A stretch of DNA of 64,000 nt from an uncultured Draconibacterium sp. (GCF_913063105.1 NZ_CAJXYQ010000021.1:1-64000); one strand, 5' to 3'; shown: positions 25,587 to 34,576, numbered from the stretch's first letter. Notes: generated by a model from the sequence alone, not told the origin. Numbers and translations: made by a program.

Positions 25587-26975
25587 TTACTGAATATTTG
25601 GCTTTTCCAATCCGTAACCTTTTCGTTTATCTTCAATTTTAAGCAAGAATGAAGTTATTAAGGCCAAAATGGTAAGTGCAACAAAAATAGTCCAGGTGGT
25701 TTGATAATCGTAGTTAATAGCTTCACCAGCTGCTTTCGCTTCAGCCACTCCAGGATTGGTTTTGTCGAGTACAATACCTACGGCCAGTGGAATACCCCAA
25801 AGTCCAAAGTTTTGCACCCAGAAAATTACTGCATAGGCACTACCCAGCTGTTTTTCAGGAATAATTTTTGGCACCGATGGCCACATGGCTGAAGGTACCA
25901 GCGAAAAGGCAATTCCGAGCAAAATTACGTTGAAAAATGCTGCAACTACGCTGGTAATAAAAGGAAGGTAGAAAATTACATGAACGATGATAAGCAAAAC
26001 TGCGCCCAACATCATAATCGATGCACCTTTTCCTTTTTTATCGTAAATACTACCAAAAACAGGAGTAAGCAACATGGTTCCAAAAGGAACTAAACTAGGC
26101 AATAAACCGGCCCAGTTTTCGCTCACACCAAATTTGTTTACCATTAAATCGGGGCCGTATTTGTAGAACGGAAATACCGTAGAGTAAAAGAACACACACA
26201 ACAAGGCAATCAGCCAAAAACCCCAGTTACCAATAATTACCAGTAGATCAGAGAATTTAAACTCATCATCACCCGAGGCAGATTCTTCCTCTACAATCTG
26301 AGCATCAAGCTTTTTGTCCTGAATATTGTAATAAAAGAATCCGATTAAGCCTAAAATAAGAAAGACAATTACGATAAGAATTGTGGTTGGCACATCGTAG
26401 GTGTTGGCAATTTTTGCCCCAAATGCAAGTGGAGCAAACGATCCCAAACGGGCAATAGCCACCTGCATACCCATGGCCAGTGCAATTTCTTTTCCTTTAA
26501 ACCATTTGGCAACCGATTTTGAAACCGTGATACCGGCATATTCAACCCCTACTCCAAAAATGGCAAAACCTACACCGGCCAACAACACCTGGGTGGTAAT
26601 ATCGATGTTCAACAGGGGAACATGCACAATATTATCAGGGCTGCCCACCAAACCTTTAAAGGCTGCATACTTTAAAGCACCACCAATAATCATTATCAGT
26701 GCAGAAGATATGGTGCTGAACCGAATTCCAAATTTGTCGAGTAAAACTCCAACAATCACCAACATCATCAAAAACACATTAAAAATACCATAGGCACTGG
26801 TAATAAAGCCGAAATCGGCACTATTCATGGCCAGGGTACGTTCCATAATTGGTTTTAAAGGAGAAATTACCTCTGTAAACATGTAACCTGCAAACATGGT
26901 GAACGACAAGATTACCAGAGCTGTCCATCTTGCCTTTTTCGAATCGCGCAACGTTTGCTTAATCGCATTTGTCAT
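25587..26975 (-). CDS. MFS transporter
   Basis: A 462-residue major facilitator with about 12 membrane segments and both termini cytoplasmic. The first helix follows SKKARWTALVILSF, the conserved loop 2-3 region reads GVLLDKFGIRFST, and the loop 8-9 region reads FGSIYDKKGKGAS. A charged loop near 225-245 divides the two halves. The overall pattern resembles OFA-type (oxalate/formate antiporter) and related carriers. The substrate is unknown; the neighbouring dipeptidase suggests peptide or amino-acid use only weakly. Confidence 0.88.
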   Translation of the reverse strand: MTNAIKQTLRDSKKARWTALVILSFTMFAGYMFTEVISPLKPIMERTLAMNSADFGFITSAYGIFNVFLMMLVIVGVLLDKFGIRFSTISSALIMIIGGALKYAAFKGLVGSPDNIVHVPLLNIDITTQVLLAGVGFAIFGVGVEYAGITVSKSVAKWFKGKEIALAMGMQVAIARLGSFAPLAFGAKIANTYDVPTTILIVIVFLILGLIGFFYYNIQDKKLDAQIVEEESASGDDEFKFSDLLVIIGNWGFWLIALLCVFFYSTVFPFYKYGPDLMVNKFGVSENWAGLLPSLVPFGTMLLTPVFGSIYDKKGKGASIMMLGAVLLIIVHVIFYLPFITSVVAAFFNVILLGIAFSLVPSAMWPSVPKIIPEKQLGSAYAVIFWVQNFGLWGIPLAVGIVLDKTNPGVAEAKAAGEAINYDYQTTWTIFVALTILALITSFLLKIEDKRKGYGLEKPNIQ

Positions 26976-27047
26976 ACTATAAAATTTTATAAGTTTTTTC
27001 TAAGCCGTTAAAAATAAGAAAATTTAAACGCCATAAAAATGACGACA

Positions 27048-27079
27048 GAAAAAAAGGACAGCTCTTTATGGTTGTCCTT
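27048..27079 (-). terminator. Terminator of DUF4831-like gene
   Basis: AAGGACA / TGTCCTT stem with a 12-base loop, followed on the minus strand by a run of T, 15 bases past the stop at 27094. Confidence 0.8.
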
Positions 27080-27093
27080 CTTTCTAATAGTTT

Positions 27094-28206
27094 TTATTTG
27101 AGTTGAATAGCTTTTATTGCCCCGGTTTCGGCATGCAGTTCAACGGCATAATCGCCGCCCAGAAAATCTTCGGGGAAGGGCGCCACCACACCAAACTGTG
27201 CCATTGGTAGGCGAACCGAAGCCAGCTCATTCATCTCGTAAATTAAACGAATGGTGGCTATCCCCGGCAACCGGTAGAAAATACCCGAAGCTCCGGCATC
27301 CGGATTTTCAGAAACAGCTTCTTTCGAATACTTCTGATTTAGCTCCTGCACCCGGTCAAACTCAATCATAACGGGTTTTCCCGAAAGGTCGGTAGCCGAA
27401 ACAATGCCTTTATCTTCGGCAATTCGAAATACCACCTGGCCGCTTTTTACTGCCGATCCGGGTACATAATCCACACTATAGCTTTGTTTTTTATAGGTCG
27501 TTCGCCCCACAAATAACTGAATGTATTCTTTTTCAATCTTTTTCAATTCTTTCATGCTCACCTCGTAGGCTTTACCATCAGGATGCTCGCCATCCATCAT
27601 TAATGCAGCCATATCGTACTGGTTCATTCGGCAATCGAGTATACGCTGCGCGGCCTCTGCAGCTTTTTGCTCTACACTTACTTTTGTTGGTCTGAAGTTG
27701 TTGGTTGAGTCGCCCGGATAATAGCTGGGGTGGTCAGTCAGGTAGTCGAACGAAAAGCCATCGTCGAAACCGGGTTTTTGCACGCTGCTGTTTGATGTAG
27801 GCTGTGGAAGTGCCTGCGGCACCACATTCGCATTATTAATACCAAGCAGGCAACCATCGGCACTTAAATTAAGTAAAGCTGCCACCTCTCCCATGGCCTG
27901 GTGCACCTGCTCCGGATCGGGTTCGCTGAAAGTTTTTATGGCTACTTCGGTAATTTCCCACTTACTAACAGCCTGGGTTTTTGCATTTTTTATACCCAAT
28001 AGTTGCTCGGCATAAGCTGCGTAAGGCCCCGGTACAAATTTTTCGTTAAGCGCTTTTACATGTATTTTTAATCCGGTACGTGGCAAGGCATACGGAATAC
28101 CTTCGGTATAAGTTGGAACCAGCCCCGGCTCTTCTTCCTTTTTTTTGCGTTGCCCAAATGTTGGAATTACCAACAACACTGCAATTATAAAAGCTAAATA
28201 CTTCAT
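27094..28206 (-). CDS. DUF4831-like exported protein
   Basis: A 370-residue protein with a signal peptide (residues 1-18, MKYLAFIIAVLLVIPTFG) and a basic RKKKEEE stretch right after it. The mature part shows GLVPTYTEGIPYALPRTGLKI and a C-terminal domain containing GIFYRLPGIATIRL, resembling the DUF4831 family of Bacteroidota. These are mainly periplasmic or outer-membrane-associated proteins without known activity. No catalytic motif is visible. It is transcribed alone, with an exact promoter element upstream and a terminator downstream. Confidence 0.82.
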   Translation of the reverse strand: MKYLAFIIAVLLVIPTFGQRKKKEEEPGLVPTYTEGIPYALPRTGLKIHVKALNEKFVPGPYAAYAEQLLGIKNAKTQAVSKWEITEVAIKTFSEPDPEQVHQAMGEVAALLNLSADGCLLGINNANVVPQALPQPTSNSSVQKPGFDDGFSFDYLTDHPSYYPGDSTNNFRPTKVSVEQKAAEAAQRILDCRMNQYDMAALMMDGEHPDGKAYEVSMKELKKIEKEYIQLFVGRTTYKKQSYSVDYVPGSAVKSGQVVFRIAEDKGIVSATDLSGKPVMIEFDRVQELNQKYSKEAVSENPDAGASGIFYRLPGIATIRLIYEMNELASVRLPMAQFGVVAPFPEDFLGGDYAVELHAETGAIKAIQLK

Positions 28207-28234
28207 TATTTCAATTGTTTTTATTTGAGAAACC

Positions 28235-28242
28235 CAAAAGTA
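28235..28242 (-). promoter_or_regulatory. DUF4831-like gene promoter -7 element
   Basis: On the minus strand this reads TACTTTTG, an exact TAnnTTTG match, 28 bases before the ATG. Confidence 0.6.
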
Positions 28243-28275
28243 TTAAAATTATTTTATGCTTTTTACAACACTACT

Positions 28276-28362
28276 ACACAAAGTCATAAAGTACGGTCTT
28301 GAGACAGTTTAGTCTATCGTTTTTCTGCTCATAAAAACCTTTGTGTCTTAGTGCCTTTGTGT
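28276..28362. repeat. Inverted-repeat element with ACACAAAG ends
   Basis: ACACAAAG at 28276-28283 faces two copies of CTTTGTGT (28339-28346 and 28355-28362). The right arm has the CTTTGTGTCTTAGTGC pattern that I recognise as a dispersed repeat motif in many bacterial genomes. It fills most of the gap between the DUF4831-like gene and aat. Confidence 0.5.
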
Positions 28363-28376
28363 TCAACCCAATAGTT

Positions 28377-28384
28377 TATCTTTG
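28377..28384 (+). promoter_or_regulatory. aat promoter -7 element
   Basis: TATCTTTG, an exact TAnnTTTG match, with TTTG 17 bases upstream (28356-28359) as a possible -33 element. Only five bases separate it from the aat ATG, implying a leaderless mRNA. Confidence 0.65.
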
Positions 28385-28389
28385 CCCAC

Positions 28390-29079
28390 ATGATAGAATT
28401 TCCCGATCCAAACCAGGCCGACGACGATGGATTACTTGCACAGGGCGGCGAGCTCACTCCTGAGTTTTTATTGTCGGCTTATTCCCAGGGCATTTTTCCG
28501 TGGTTTTGCGAGGGCGAACCAATTTTATGGTACTCGCCCAATCCGCGCATGGTTTTAAAACCCGAAAATTTTAAACTGCGAAAAAGCCTGCAGCAGACCA
28601 TCAAGCGCGGTATTTTTGAATTGCGTATTGACACTGCTTTTCGGGAAGTGATTAGCAACTGCAGCACCGTAAAACGCCGGCACGAAGAATTAACCTGGAT
28701 TACCAACGATATGATAGAAGCCTATGTAAAATTGCATGAACTGGGCTTTGCCCACTCGTTTGAGACCTGGTTTGAAGGTGAGCTGGTTGGCGGTTTATAC
28801 GGATTATCGTTGGGAAATTGTTTTTTTGGGGAATCGATGTTTTTTACCAAAACCGACGCCAGCAAATTTGCCTTTTTCCACCTGGTGCAGTTTGCATTAA
28901 AAAACAACTTTGCTTTTATCGATGCACAGCAACCAACCGATCACCTGGCAAGTTTAGGCGCCAAACCAATTCCTCGAAAAGATTTTCTGGAAATGATTGA
29001 TAAAGCTCTGCTGCACAAGACTTTGCAAGGCAAATGGACCGACTTTGATAACAAGGCATTTTATCCGGGCATTGATTAA
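28390..29079 (+). CDS. aat: Leucyl/phenylalanyl-tRNA-protein transferase
   Basis: Adds Leu or Phe to proteins with N-terminal Lys or Arg, marking them for ClpS/ClpAP degradation. FPDPNQADDDGLLAQGGELT, SQGIFPWFCEGEPILWYSPNPR and GLYGLSLGNCFFGESMF are hallmark motifs, and FIDAQQPTDHLASLGA follows. At 229 residues it is full length, though it begins 8-10 residues later than many homologues; a stop six codons upstream excludes a longer form. The start lies immediately after a -7 promoter element. Its stop overlaps the convergent gene's stop in a shared TTAA. Confidence 0.95.
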   Translation: MIEFPDPNQADDDGLLAQGGELTPEFLLSAYSQGIFPWFCEGEPILWYSPNPRMVLKPENFKLRKSLQQTIKRGIFELRIDTAFREVISNCSTVKRRHEELTWITNDMIEAYVKLHELGFAHSFETWFEGELVGGLYGLSLGNCFFGESMFFTKTDASKFAFFHLVQFALKNNFAFIDAQQPTDHLASLGAKPIPRKDFLEMIDKALLHKTLQGKWTDFDNKAFYPGID

Positions 29080-29762
29080 GAAACGACCAGTGCAAACGCT
29101 TGGTAGCTTTTCAGCTTTTTAGGAACCGATTCTTTAACCCGCTTTTTATTCAAGGCCAAATAACCATTTTTATCAATTAAAAACCAGTCGGGCATTTCCA
29201 CATGTAATTGATTATCGGGATAAACCAGTGGCAAGCCATTCTTTTTTCGGTGGTTGTACCAAACGCAATACAAATCAAATATTTTGGGCATTACTCCGCT
29301 ATGCCTTAATTGATAGTGCTGCACATCCGGATTATTTACAAATAAAAAAAAGCGCCCCACAAAAAGCTCGTCAATCATTTTTATTCCCACAATATTTTCT
29401 TCAATCAGGTAGCTCATTATTTCAAAATACATCACGTAATCGCCCATCAGGCGTCCTTCTTCCGCAGTAAAAGGATCACCATTTGAATCTCTGTTAGCCT
29501 TTAGCTTTTTATAAATTCTATCAATATCAGCGTTTTCAGCAAACGAACTGTTCATATTAAAAACAAACTCAGCTCGCGAAATATCATGCTCTTTTCTTAA
29601 CTGAAAAATGATGACAACCACTCCAACAATAGCTGTAAATGTTGTTGTAATATCAGAAACCGGCTCATTAAAAAAGAAGCGATACACGGCACCTGCCAAT
29701 AACATTACCAACACAATTAAAACCGTTTTCCAAATACTTTTTCTTTTTGTTTTCATATCCAT
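29076..29762 (-). CDS. Hypothetical two-helix membrane protein
   Basis: Not recognised with certainty; the layout resembles DUF4760-type proteins. Two membrane segments lie near residues 10-28 and 38-56, after a short Lys-rich cytoplasmic start. The remaining 170 residues form a soluble, mainly helical part with EFVFNMNSSFAENADIDRIY, a charged segment and MSYLIEENIVGI. The frame opens with TTG at 29765; ATG at 29762 (or 29756) is more likely. It converges on aat with overlapping stops. A sensor or scaffold role would be speculation. Confidence 0.75.
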   Translation of the reverse strand: MDMKTKRKSIWKTVLIVLVMLLAGAVYRFFFNEPVSDITTTFTAIVGVVVIIFQLRKEHDISRAEFVFNMNSSFAENADIDRIYKKLKANRDSNGDPFTAEEGRLMGDYVMYFEIMSYLIEENIVGIKMIDELFVGRFFLFVNNPDVQHYQLRHSGVMPKIFDLYCVWYNHRKKNGLPLVYPDNQLHVEMPDWFLIDKNGYLALNKKRVKESVPKKLKSYQAFALVVS

Positions 29763-29819
29763 CAATGTTTTGTTTGAACTTATACTTCCTGTTTCTTAAA
29801 GCTACTTTTTATGATTTAT

Positions 29820-30010
29820 GGCGGGCTAACGGTTACTTGAATGTTGTGGTTGCGGATTTCGAAGAGCGTTCTTGTCCGCCAGCTAATGCACACGAAGCTG
29901 CAATGCGAGAATTAAAGCGAGGCGAAATTGACCAAAGTAATCAGCAAAATGTGGTCATTCACCTCAAAATTATTGGCACGACAGCTACCAGAGACTTACT
30001 TTAGCCGGGG
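29820..30010. repeat. Possible non-autonomous element, about 190 bases
   Basis: GGGCTAACGGTTA at 29823 and, on the opposite strand, CGGCTAAAGTAA ending at the right (about 29996-30008) are similar inverted ends. Inside, GGCGGGC and GTCCGCC (29820-29880) form a second inverted pair. No convincing protein is encoded. The right end coincides with the last codons of the small membrane ORF. It resembles attC or MITE-like remnants. Confidence 0.35.
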
Positions 30011-30184
30011 GCGCCACATTGCCACTACCAGCGAGGCTATAACCAGGCAAATACCCCCAAGCATACACCGGTAACAGGTAGAGTCGGCCCAATGCTCGAT
30101 ACGGGCATACGAGCCCAGCCCAACACAACTAAAAGCAAGTAATAGAAAAATAAGAATCAGAGTTTTTCGGGTTTTTGTCATCAT
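29996..30184 (-). CDS. Small membrane protein (62 aa)
   Basis: Two hydrophobic segments (about 9-27 and 40-56) separated by a short loop with RIEHWADSTCYRC. The segments are well formed, with positive charges before the first and after the second, which supports a real small inner-membrane protein. No family is recognised. Its last four codons lie in the possible inverted-repeat end at 29996-30008, so the C-terminus may have been altered by that element. It could also be a chance ORF. Confidence 0.5.
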   Translation of the reverse strand: MMTKTRKTLILIFLLLAFSCVGLGSYARIEHWADSTCYRCMLGGICLVIASLVVAMWRPRLK

Positions 30185-30358
30185 GGTGGATTATAACATT
30201 TTGCACTGTAAAACTATAAATACAGGCGAGATTCGCAAAATTCTTTTCGAGATATCGTTCAAAAAACCTTCCTCTTAACTACCGGCACCGCAAAAAATCC
30301 CCAGGTACAAATTAAGCCCTTTCAAAAAAAAATACGCCAACACCTGCGTTTGATTTTC

Positions 30359-30366
30359 TATATTTG
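30359..30366 (+). promoter_or_regulatory. EamA transporter promoter -7 element
   Basis: TATATTTG, an exact TAnnTTTG match, 29 bases before the chosen ATG at 30396. Confidence 0.6.
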
Positions 30367-30395
30367 AGCCATCAAAAAAAACATTGGGTTTCAGC

Positions 30396-31295
30396 ATGAA
30401 AACAGCCACATACAAAGGATACCTGCTGGCACTGGTTGCCACCATTGCTTTTTCAAACGTATATATTTTTAGTAAAGCCGCTTTAAACCAAATTCATTTA
30501 ACACAATTTGGTATTTACTGGTGTGGTTTTGGCATGCTTTTTAGTTTGTTGTTTGCCTTCAAAGGAAAAAAAATTGCCCAGTTAAACCGGCTCAGCAAAA
30601 AACAGGCACGCATATTACTTTTACTGGGTTTTTTGGAAATACTCACCACCTCAACCTTTTTTATTTCCATAAACATTATTCCCGACCCCGCCATTACCTC
30701 GTTTATTGGCAACCTCTTCCCCGTTATGGTAACCCTGGGGGGAATTATAATACTAAAAGAAAAATTTGGCTGGGTTGAAATTGTTGGCGCTTCACTGGCC
30801 CTTATAGGTACCTTTGTTATAAGCTACACGGGGGGTACCAGTTTAAAAACGCTGTTTATTGCCGGAACAGGCGTGGTACTTATTAACGCACTTTTTGCCA
30901 CCACTGCAACCCTTATTGTGAAAGTGCACGTAAAAAATATAAGTCCCGAACTGTTTAACCTTAACCGCTACACCTGGCTGTTCCTGTTTTCGCTTATCAT
31001 GTTTTTTGTTTACCAACCCGAGGCAAATATTCCTGCAAAGGCCTTTGCCAATATATCGGTTGGTGCTTTTCTCGAGTTTATTGCCATACTAACCGTCTAT
31101 TATTCGTACCATTTTATTGAGGCATCGCGCTCGGCTATTGTACAAACCTTGAAAGGTATTTTTGTGCTAATTGGCGCCTTTGTGGTGTTTAATACGTTCC
31201 CGGTTTTGCACCAGTTTATTGGCGGAATGATTACCGTTGTTGGCGTTTTGGTTATGGCACTGGCCCAGGCAGGCATCATCAGAACCAGGCACTAA
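30396..31295 (+). CDS. EamA/DMT-family transporter
   Basis: Drug/metabolite-transporter superfamily protein with ten membrane segments in two EamA repeats. The first repeat begins GYLLALVATIAFSNVYIFSK and ends near 140 (ASLALIGTFVISY); the second begins TGVVLINALFATTATLIVK and ends GMITVVGVLVMALAQ. At 299 residues it has the usual length. The frame opens at 30384 (TTG), but ATG 30396 follows the promoter at a better distance. Transported substrate unknown; many relatives export amino acids or metabolites. Confidence 0.88.
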   Translation: MKTATYKGYLLALVATIAFSNVYIFSKAALNQIHLTQFGIYWCGFGMLFSLLFAFKGKKIAQLNRLSKKQARILLLLGFLEILTTSTFFISINIIPDPAITSFIGNLFPVMVTLGGIIILKEKFGWVEIVGASLALIGTFVISYTGGTSLKTLFIAGTGVVLINALFATTATLIVKVHVKNISPELFNLNRYTWLFLFSLIMFFVYQPEANIPAKAFANISVGAFLEFIAILTVYYSYHFIEASRSAIVQTLKGIFVLIGAFVVFNTFPVLHQFIGGMITVVGVLVMALAQAGIIRTRH

Positions 31296-31552
31296 GCCAC
31301 CAAACTGTTTTTTCAGTTAAAAAACTACACATTTAGTTTATTTGAAGTTTATTTAACAAAATTTCATAATTATTTTTTGTTTCTTTCGTTAAAAATTAAG
31401 CAAGGCATAGTTTTTGTTTAACAGAAAAACGATTACTCAACCAAAAAACGAAAGCGAAAACCATGAAACAACAACCTCAAAATTCAACGTAGAAACACGT
31501 ACCCGCCAACACACGCCAAGCCGCTACCATTGAAAACTTAAAACATACCAAA

Positions 31553-32947
31553 ATGAAGAAAAAAAACTGGCTGTTTGCCGCCATTGCTGTAGTTCTGCTG
31601 GCAGTGGTTTTATTTGTTTTTGCAGGTTCGAAAACCGAAACAACCCAAATTACAACGCAGGTACAAAAAGGCCCATTTGAAGTATTAGTGTACTCCAGCG
31701 GGCAGCTCGAGTCGGAAAACTCTGACCACGTATATATTCCGGAGAAAATGAAAGACCGCCAAACACGAATCTCCAACCTTACCATTACCGATATTGTTGA
31801 GGAGGGCACCTATGTTGATTCGGGCGATTATGTAGCCACACTCGACCACCAGGCCGTGCAGGAGCAACTAAAAAATGCCATGGATGAACTGGAGAAAACG
31901 CTCTCGGAATACAACGACAGTAAAATAGACTCGAACCTTACCCTTAGCAACGAACGCGATTTAATTATTAACGCCGAAATGGATGTTGAAGAGCGTAAAA
32001 TTGCAGTGGATGAGTCGATTTATGAATCGCCATCGGAACAGAAAAAGGTAAAAATGGATTACGACAAAGCCTTACGAAAGCTTGAACAATCAAAACAAGC
32101 CTACGAATTAAAAACACAACAGGAAGTAAATAAGGTAAACCGTAAATTCATCAATTACAAACAAATTCGCGAACGTGTTGATGCCCTGGAGGAATTAATG
32201 GATCAACTGATTGTGTATTCGCCCAAAGCGGGTATCATCTCGTACCACCAGTACGAATGGGGAGGAACGGTAAAAACGGGCTCACGTGTTTCGCAATGGA
32301 GCCCCATAATTGCCACTTTCCCGAATATGGATAACCTGGTTACCAAAACCTTTATAAACGAAATTGACATTGCCCTGATAAAACCGGGCCAGAAAGTAAA
32401 TATTGGTATCGATGCTTTTCCGGATAAAACCCTTAGCGGCGAAGTAGCCACGGTGGCCAACATGGGACAGCTAATGCCTAAAAGCGATGCCAAGGTGTTT
32501 GAGGTAAAAATAAAAGTTAACGGCTCCGACCCCGATTTAAAACCGGCGATGACAACCAGTAACACCATTCAGGCCAATTTTATGGAAGAGGCCATTTTTG
32601 TTCCTATCGAGGCTGTATTTCATAACGACAGTTTATCGTTTGTGTACCTGCCCAAATCGGAAACCCGACAGATTATTGAACCCGGGCCAACCAACGAAAA
32701 TTACATGATTGTTAGCCAGGGACTGGAAGAAGGCCAGGAGCTGTTGCTGCTGGAACCCGATAATACCGATGACTACAAACTTGTAGGTTTTGAAATTTAT
32801 GCCGACATGCAACAAAAAGCAGCAGAGCAAAAAGAAAAAGAAGAAGCCGAAAGACTAAAAAGAGAACAGGAGAAACCAAAAACTCCTGAACTGCCTGCCG
32901 GAATAAAACTTCCTCCGGGCGTTACCATTACCAAATCAGCCAGTTAG
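31553..32947 (+). CDS. HlyD-type periplasmic adaptor (first)
   Basis: Membrane-fusion protein of a tripartite efflux system, 464 residues. One N-terminal membrane anchor (about 5-25) is followed by a barrel-sandwich segment, a long coiled-coil hairpin (about 95-215, rich in Glu, Lys, Gln), the second lipoyl half with VYSPKAGIISY, and beta-barrel domains (INEIDIALIKPGQKVNI). The last 50 residues are a charged helix (QKEKEEAERLKREQEKPK) ending in a Pro-rich tail, unusual for the family. It begins a four-gene run and is a clear paralogue of the last gene in it. Confidence 0.9.
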   Translation: MKKKNWLFAAIAVVLLAVVLFVFAGSKTETTQITTQVQKGPFEVLVYSSGQLESENSDHVYIPEKMKDRQTRISNLTITDIVEEGTYVDSGDYVATLDHQAVQEQLKNAMDELEKTLSEYNDSKIDSNLTLSNERDLIINAEMDVEERKIAVDESIYESPSEQKKVKMDYDKALRKLEQSKQAYELKTQQEVNKVNRKFINYKQIRERVDALEELMDQLIVYSPKAGIISYHQYEWGGTVKTGSRVSQWSPIIATFPNMDNLVTKTFINEIDIALIKPGQKVNIGIDAFPDKTLSGEVATVANMGQLMPKSDAKVFEVKIKVNGSDPDLKPAMTTSNTIQANFMEEAIFVPIEAVFHNDSLSFVYLPKSETRQIIEPGPTNENYMIVSQGLEEGQELLLLEPDNTDDYKLVGFEIYADMQQKAAEQKEKEEAERLKREQEKPKTPELPAGIKLPPGVTITKSAS

Positions 32948-32965
32948 CCACCAAAATAAATTACA

Positions 32966-34345
32966 ATGTTTATTAAAAGATATTTACACGACGTATTAAT
33001 TGCGGTTGAGGCTATTATCGCCAACCGCCTGAAATCAATTCTTACGGCACTGGGGATTATTTTTGGTGTGGCTGCAGTAATTAGCATGATGGCTATTGGA
33101 AACGGTGCAGAACAAGAGATTCTGGAACAAATAAAACTGGTGGGGGTAAACAACATTGTTATTACGCCCAGTTCCTACTCGCTTTCAGATGGCGCCGGAT
33201 CCGGAACCGAAGGCAATGGGCAGCCTACAGCAAAAAAGTTTTCGAAAGGGCTTACCTTGCTTGACGTACAGGCCATAAAAACTATTTTGCCTACCGTTGA
33301 ACGAATAACACCCGTAATTTCGTTTAACTACTCGGCCCTGCTAAATGGCATTAGCAAACCAGTGGTACTCGAAGGCATTGAAAACCATTACTTCGATTTG
33401 TTTAATATGCAACTTGCCGAGGGAAACCGGTTTAATCCCGTTCAAATTGAAAAAGGCTTACCCGTTTGTGTTATTGGCAACAACATTAAAGAGCAGTTTT
33501 TTCGTCAACAAAACCCTATTGGGCAGTACATTAAGTGTGGCCAGAATTGGTTAAAGATTGTAGGCGTTGTTGAACGTCGCGATTTTACAGCATCGGCTTC
33601 CGACGAACTGGGTATCAGCAGCTCCGACAATAAAATTTTTATTCCCGTACAAACCATGCTGCTTCGGTTTAAAAACCGTTCGCTTATTCGTGCCGACGAG
33701 GTACTTAAAGCCAACAAAAACGGAGGCGGCGAAGGCATGGTGGTTATTTTTGGTGGCCCCGAGCAAACCGACGAGCCCGTGGATACCGACGATAACCTGA
33801 ACCAGTTGGATAAAATAATTGTGCAGGTAAAAGAAACCGAACAGCTGGGGGCATCGGCAACACTGATAAAGCGAATGTTGCTGCGTAGGCACTCCGAGTT
33901 GTACGATTTTGAAGTAACCATTCCTGAACTGCTTTTAAAACAACAGCAGAAAACCAAAAAGATTTTCAACATTGTATTAGGGGTTATTGCCGGCATTTCG
34001 CTGGTGGTTGGCGGAATTGGCATTATGAATATTATGCTGGCGTCGGTGCTCGAACGTATTCGCGAAATTGGCGTGCGACAAGCACTGGGGGCCAAGCAAA
34101 AAGATATTATTGCCCAGTTTCTTTCTGAATCGACATTGATTAGCTTAACCGGTGGTATTATCGGAATTATTCTGGGTGTTGTGCTGTCGAAAATAATTAC
34201 AGCAATGTTCGATATAAAAACCATTATTTCGGCATTCAGCATTTTTATAGCCTTTGGAGTTTCGGTTGGCGTTGGAATTATTTTTGGTTACCTGCCGGCC
34301 AAACGAGCTGCTGAAAACGACCCTGTTGTTTCGCTGCGTTCATAA
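32966..34345 (+). CDS. MacB/FtsX-type ABC permease without ATPase
   Basis: Inner-membrane permease, 459 residues: one membrane segment near 20-45 (LTALGIIFGVAAVISMMAIG), a large periplasmic MacB core domain with Gly/Asn-rich insertions, and three C-terminal segments (VLGVIAGISLVVGGIGIMNI, LTGGIIGIILGVVLSKII and the last one ending PAKRAAENDPVVSLRS). The RQALGAKQKDI coupling helix for an ATPase is present. MacB normally carries or is paired with an ATPase, but none is encoded here or in the adjacent genes. It lies 18 bases after the adaptor gene. Confidence 0.92.
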   Translation: MFIKRYLHDVLIAVEAIIANRLKSILTALGIIFGVAAVISMMAIGNGAEQEILEQIKLVGVNNIVITPSSYSLSDGAGSGTEGNGQPTAKKFSKGLTLLDVQAIKTILPTVERITPVISFNYSALLNGISKPVVLEGIENHYFDLFNMQLAEGNRFNPVQIEKGLPVCVIGNNIKEQFFRQQNPIGQYIKCGQNWLKIVGVVERRDFTASASDELGISSSDNKIFIPVQTMLLRFKNRSLIRADEVLKANKNGGGEGMVVIFGGPEQTDEPVDTDDNLNQLDKIIVQVKETEQLGASATLIKRMLLRRHSELYDFEVTIPELLLKQQQKTKKIFNIVLGVIAGISLVVGGIGIMNIMLASVLERIREIGVRQALGAKQKDIIAQFLSESTLISLTGGIIGIILGVVLSKIITAMFDIKTIISAFSIFIAFGVSVGVGIIFGYLPAKRAAENDPVVSLRS

Positions 34346-34415
34346 ATTATTTACCCGGGAATAAAACTTTAAAACAACCATGAGAAAACAAATACTCATA
34401 AAAACTGCACATCGT

Positions 34416-34576
34416 ATTCATGGATGTTCCGTCTTGTTCCTTCAAAAACAAACAATTTCAATAAGATGAAACGAGCATGAATTTTAGCATTCGAAGCTAC
34501 ACAATCAAGAATGATGAAAATTCATCGGGAGTTCCATCTTATACCTTATAAAACAAACAATTTCAATAAGATGAAA
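34416..34576 (+). repeat. Tandem leader duplication before TolC gene
   Basis: Segment 34416-34471 is repeated, diverged, at 34520-34576. The last 26 bases of each (34446-34471 and 34551-34576) are identical and include an ATGAAA start; the upstream part shares ATTCAT and GTTCC blocks. The first copy now opens only a four-codon frame; the second opens the TolC gene. Confidence 0.8.

Noticed and set aside
29747..30004. 85-residue plus-strand ORF
   Set aside because: It crosses the start of a real minus-strand gene and the inverted-repeat element, has no recognisable domain, and its composition is unlike its neighbours.
33505..34242. 245-residue minus-strand ORF opposite the MacB-type permease
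   Set aside because: Long only because the permease codons avoid antisense stops; Ser/Ile/Pro-rich with no motif, while the plus strand encodes a complete permease.
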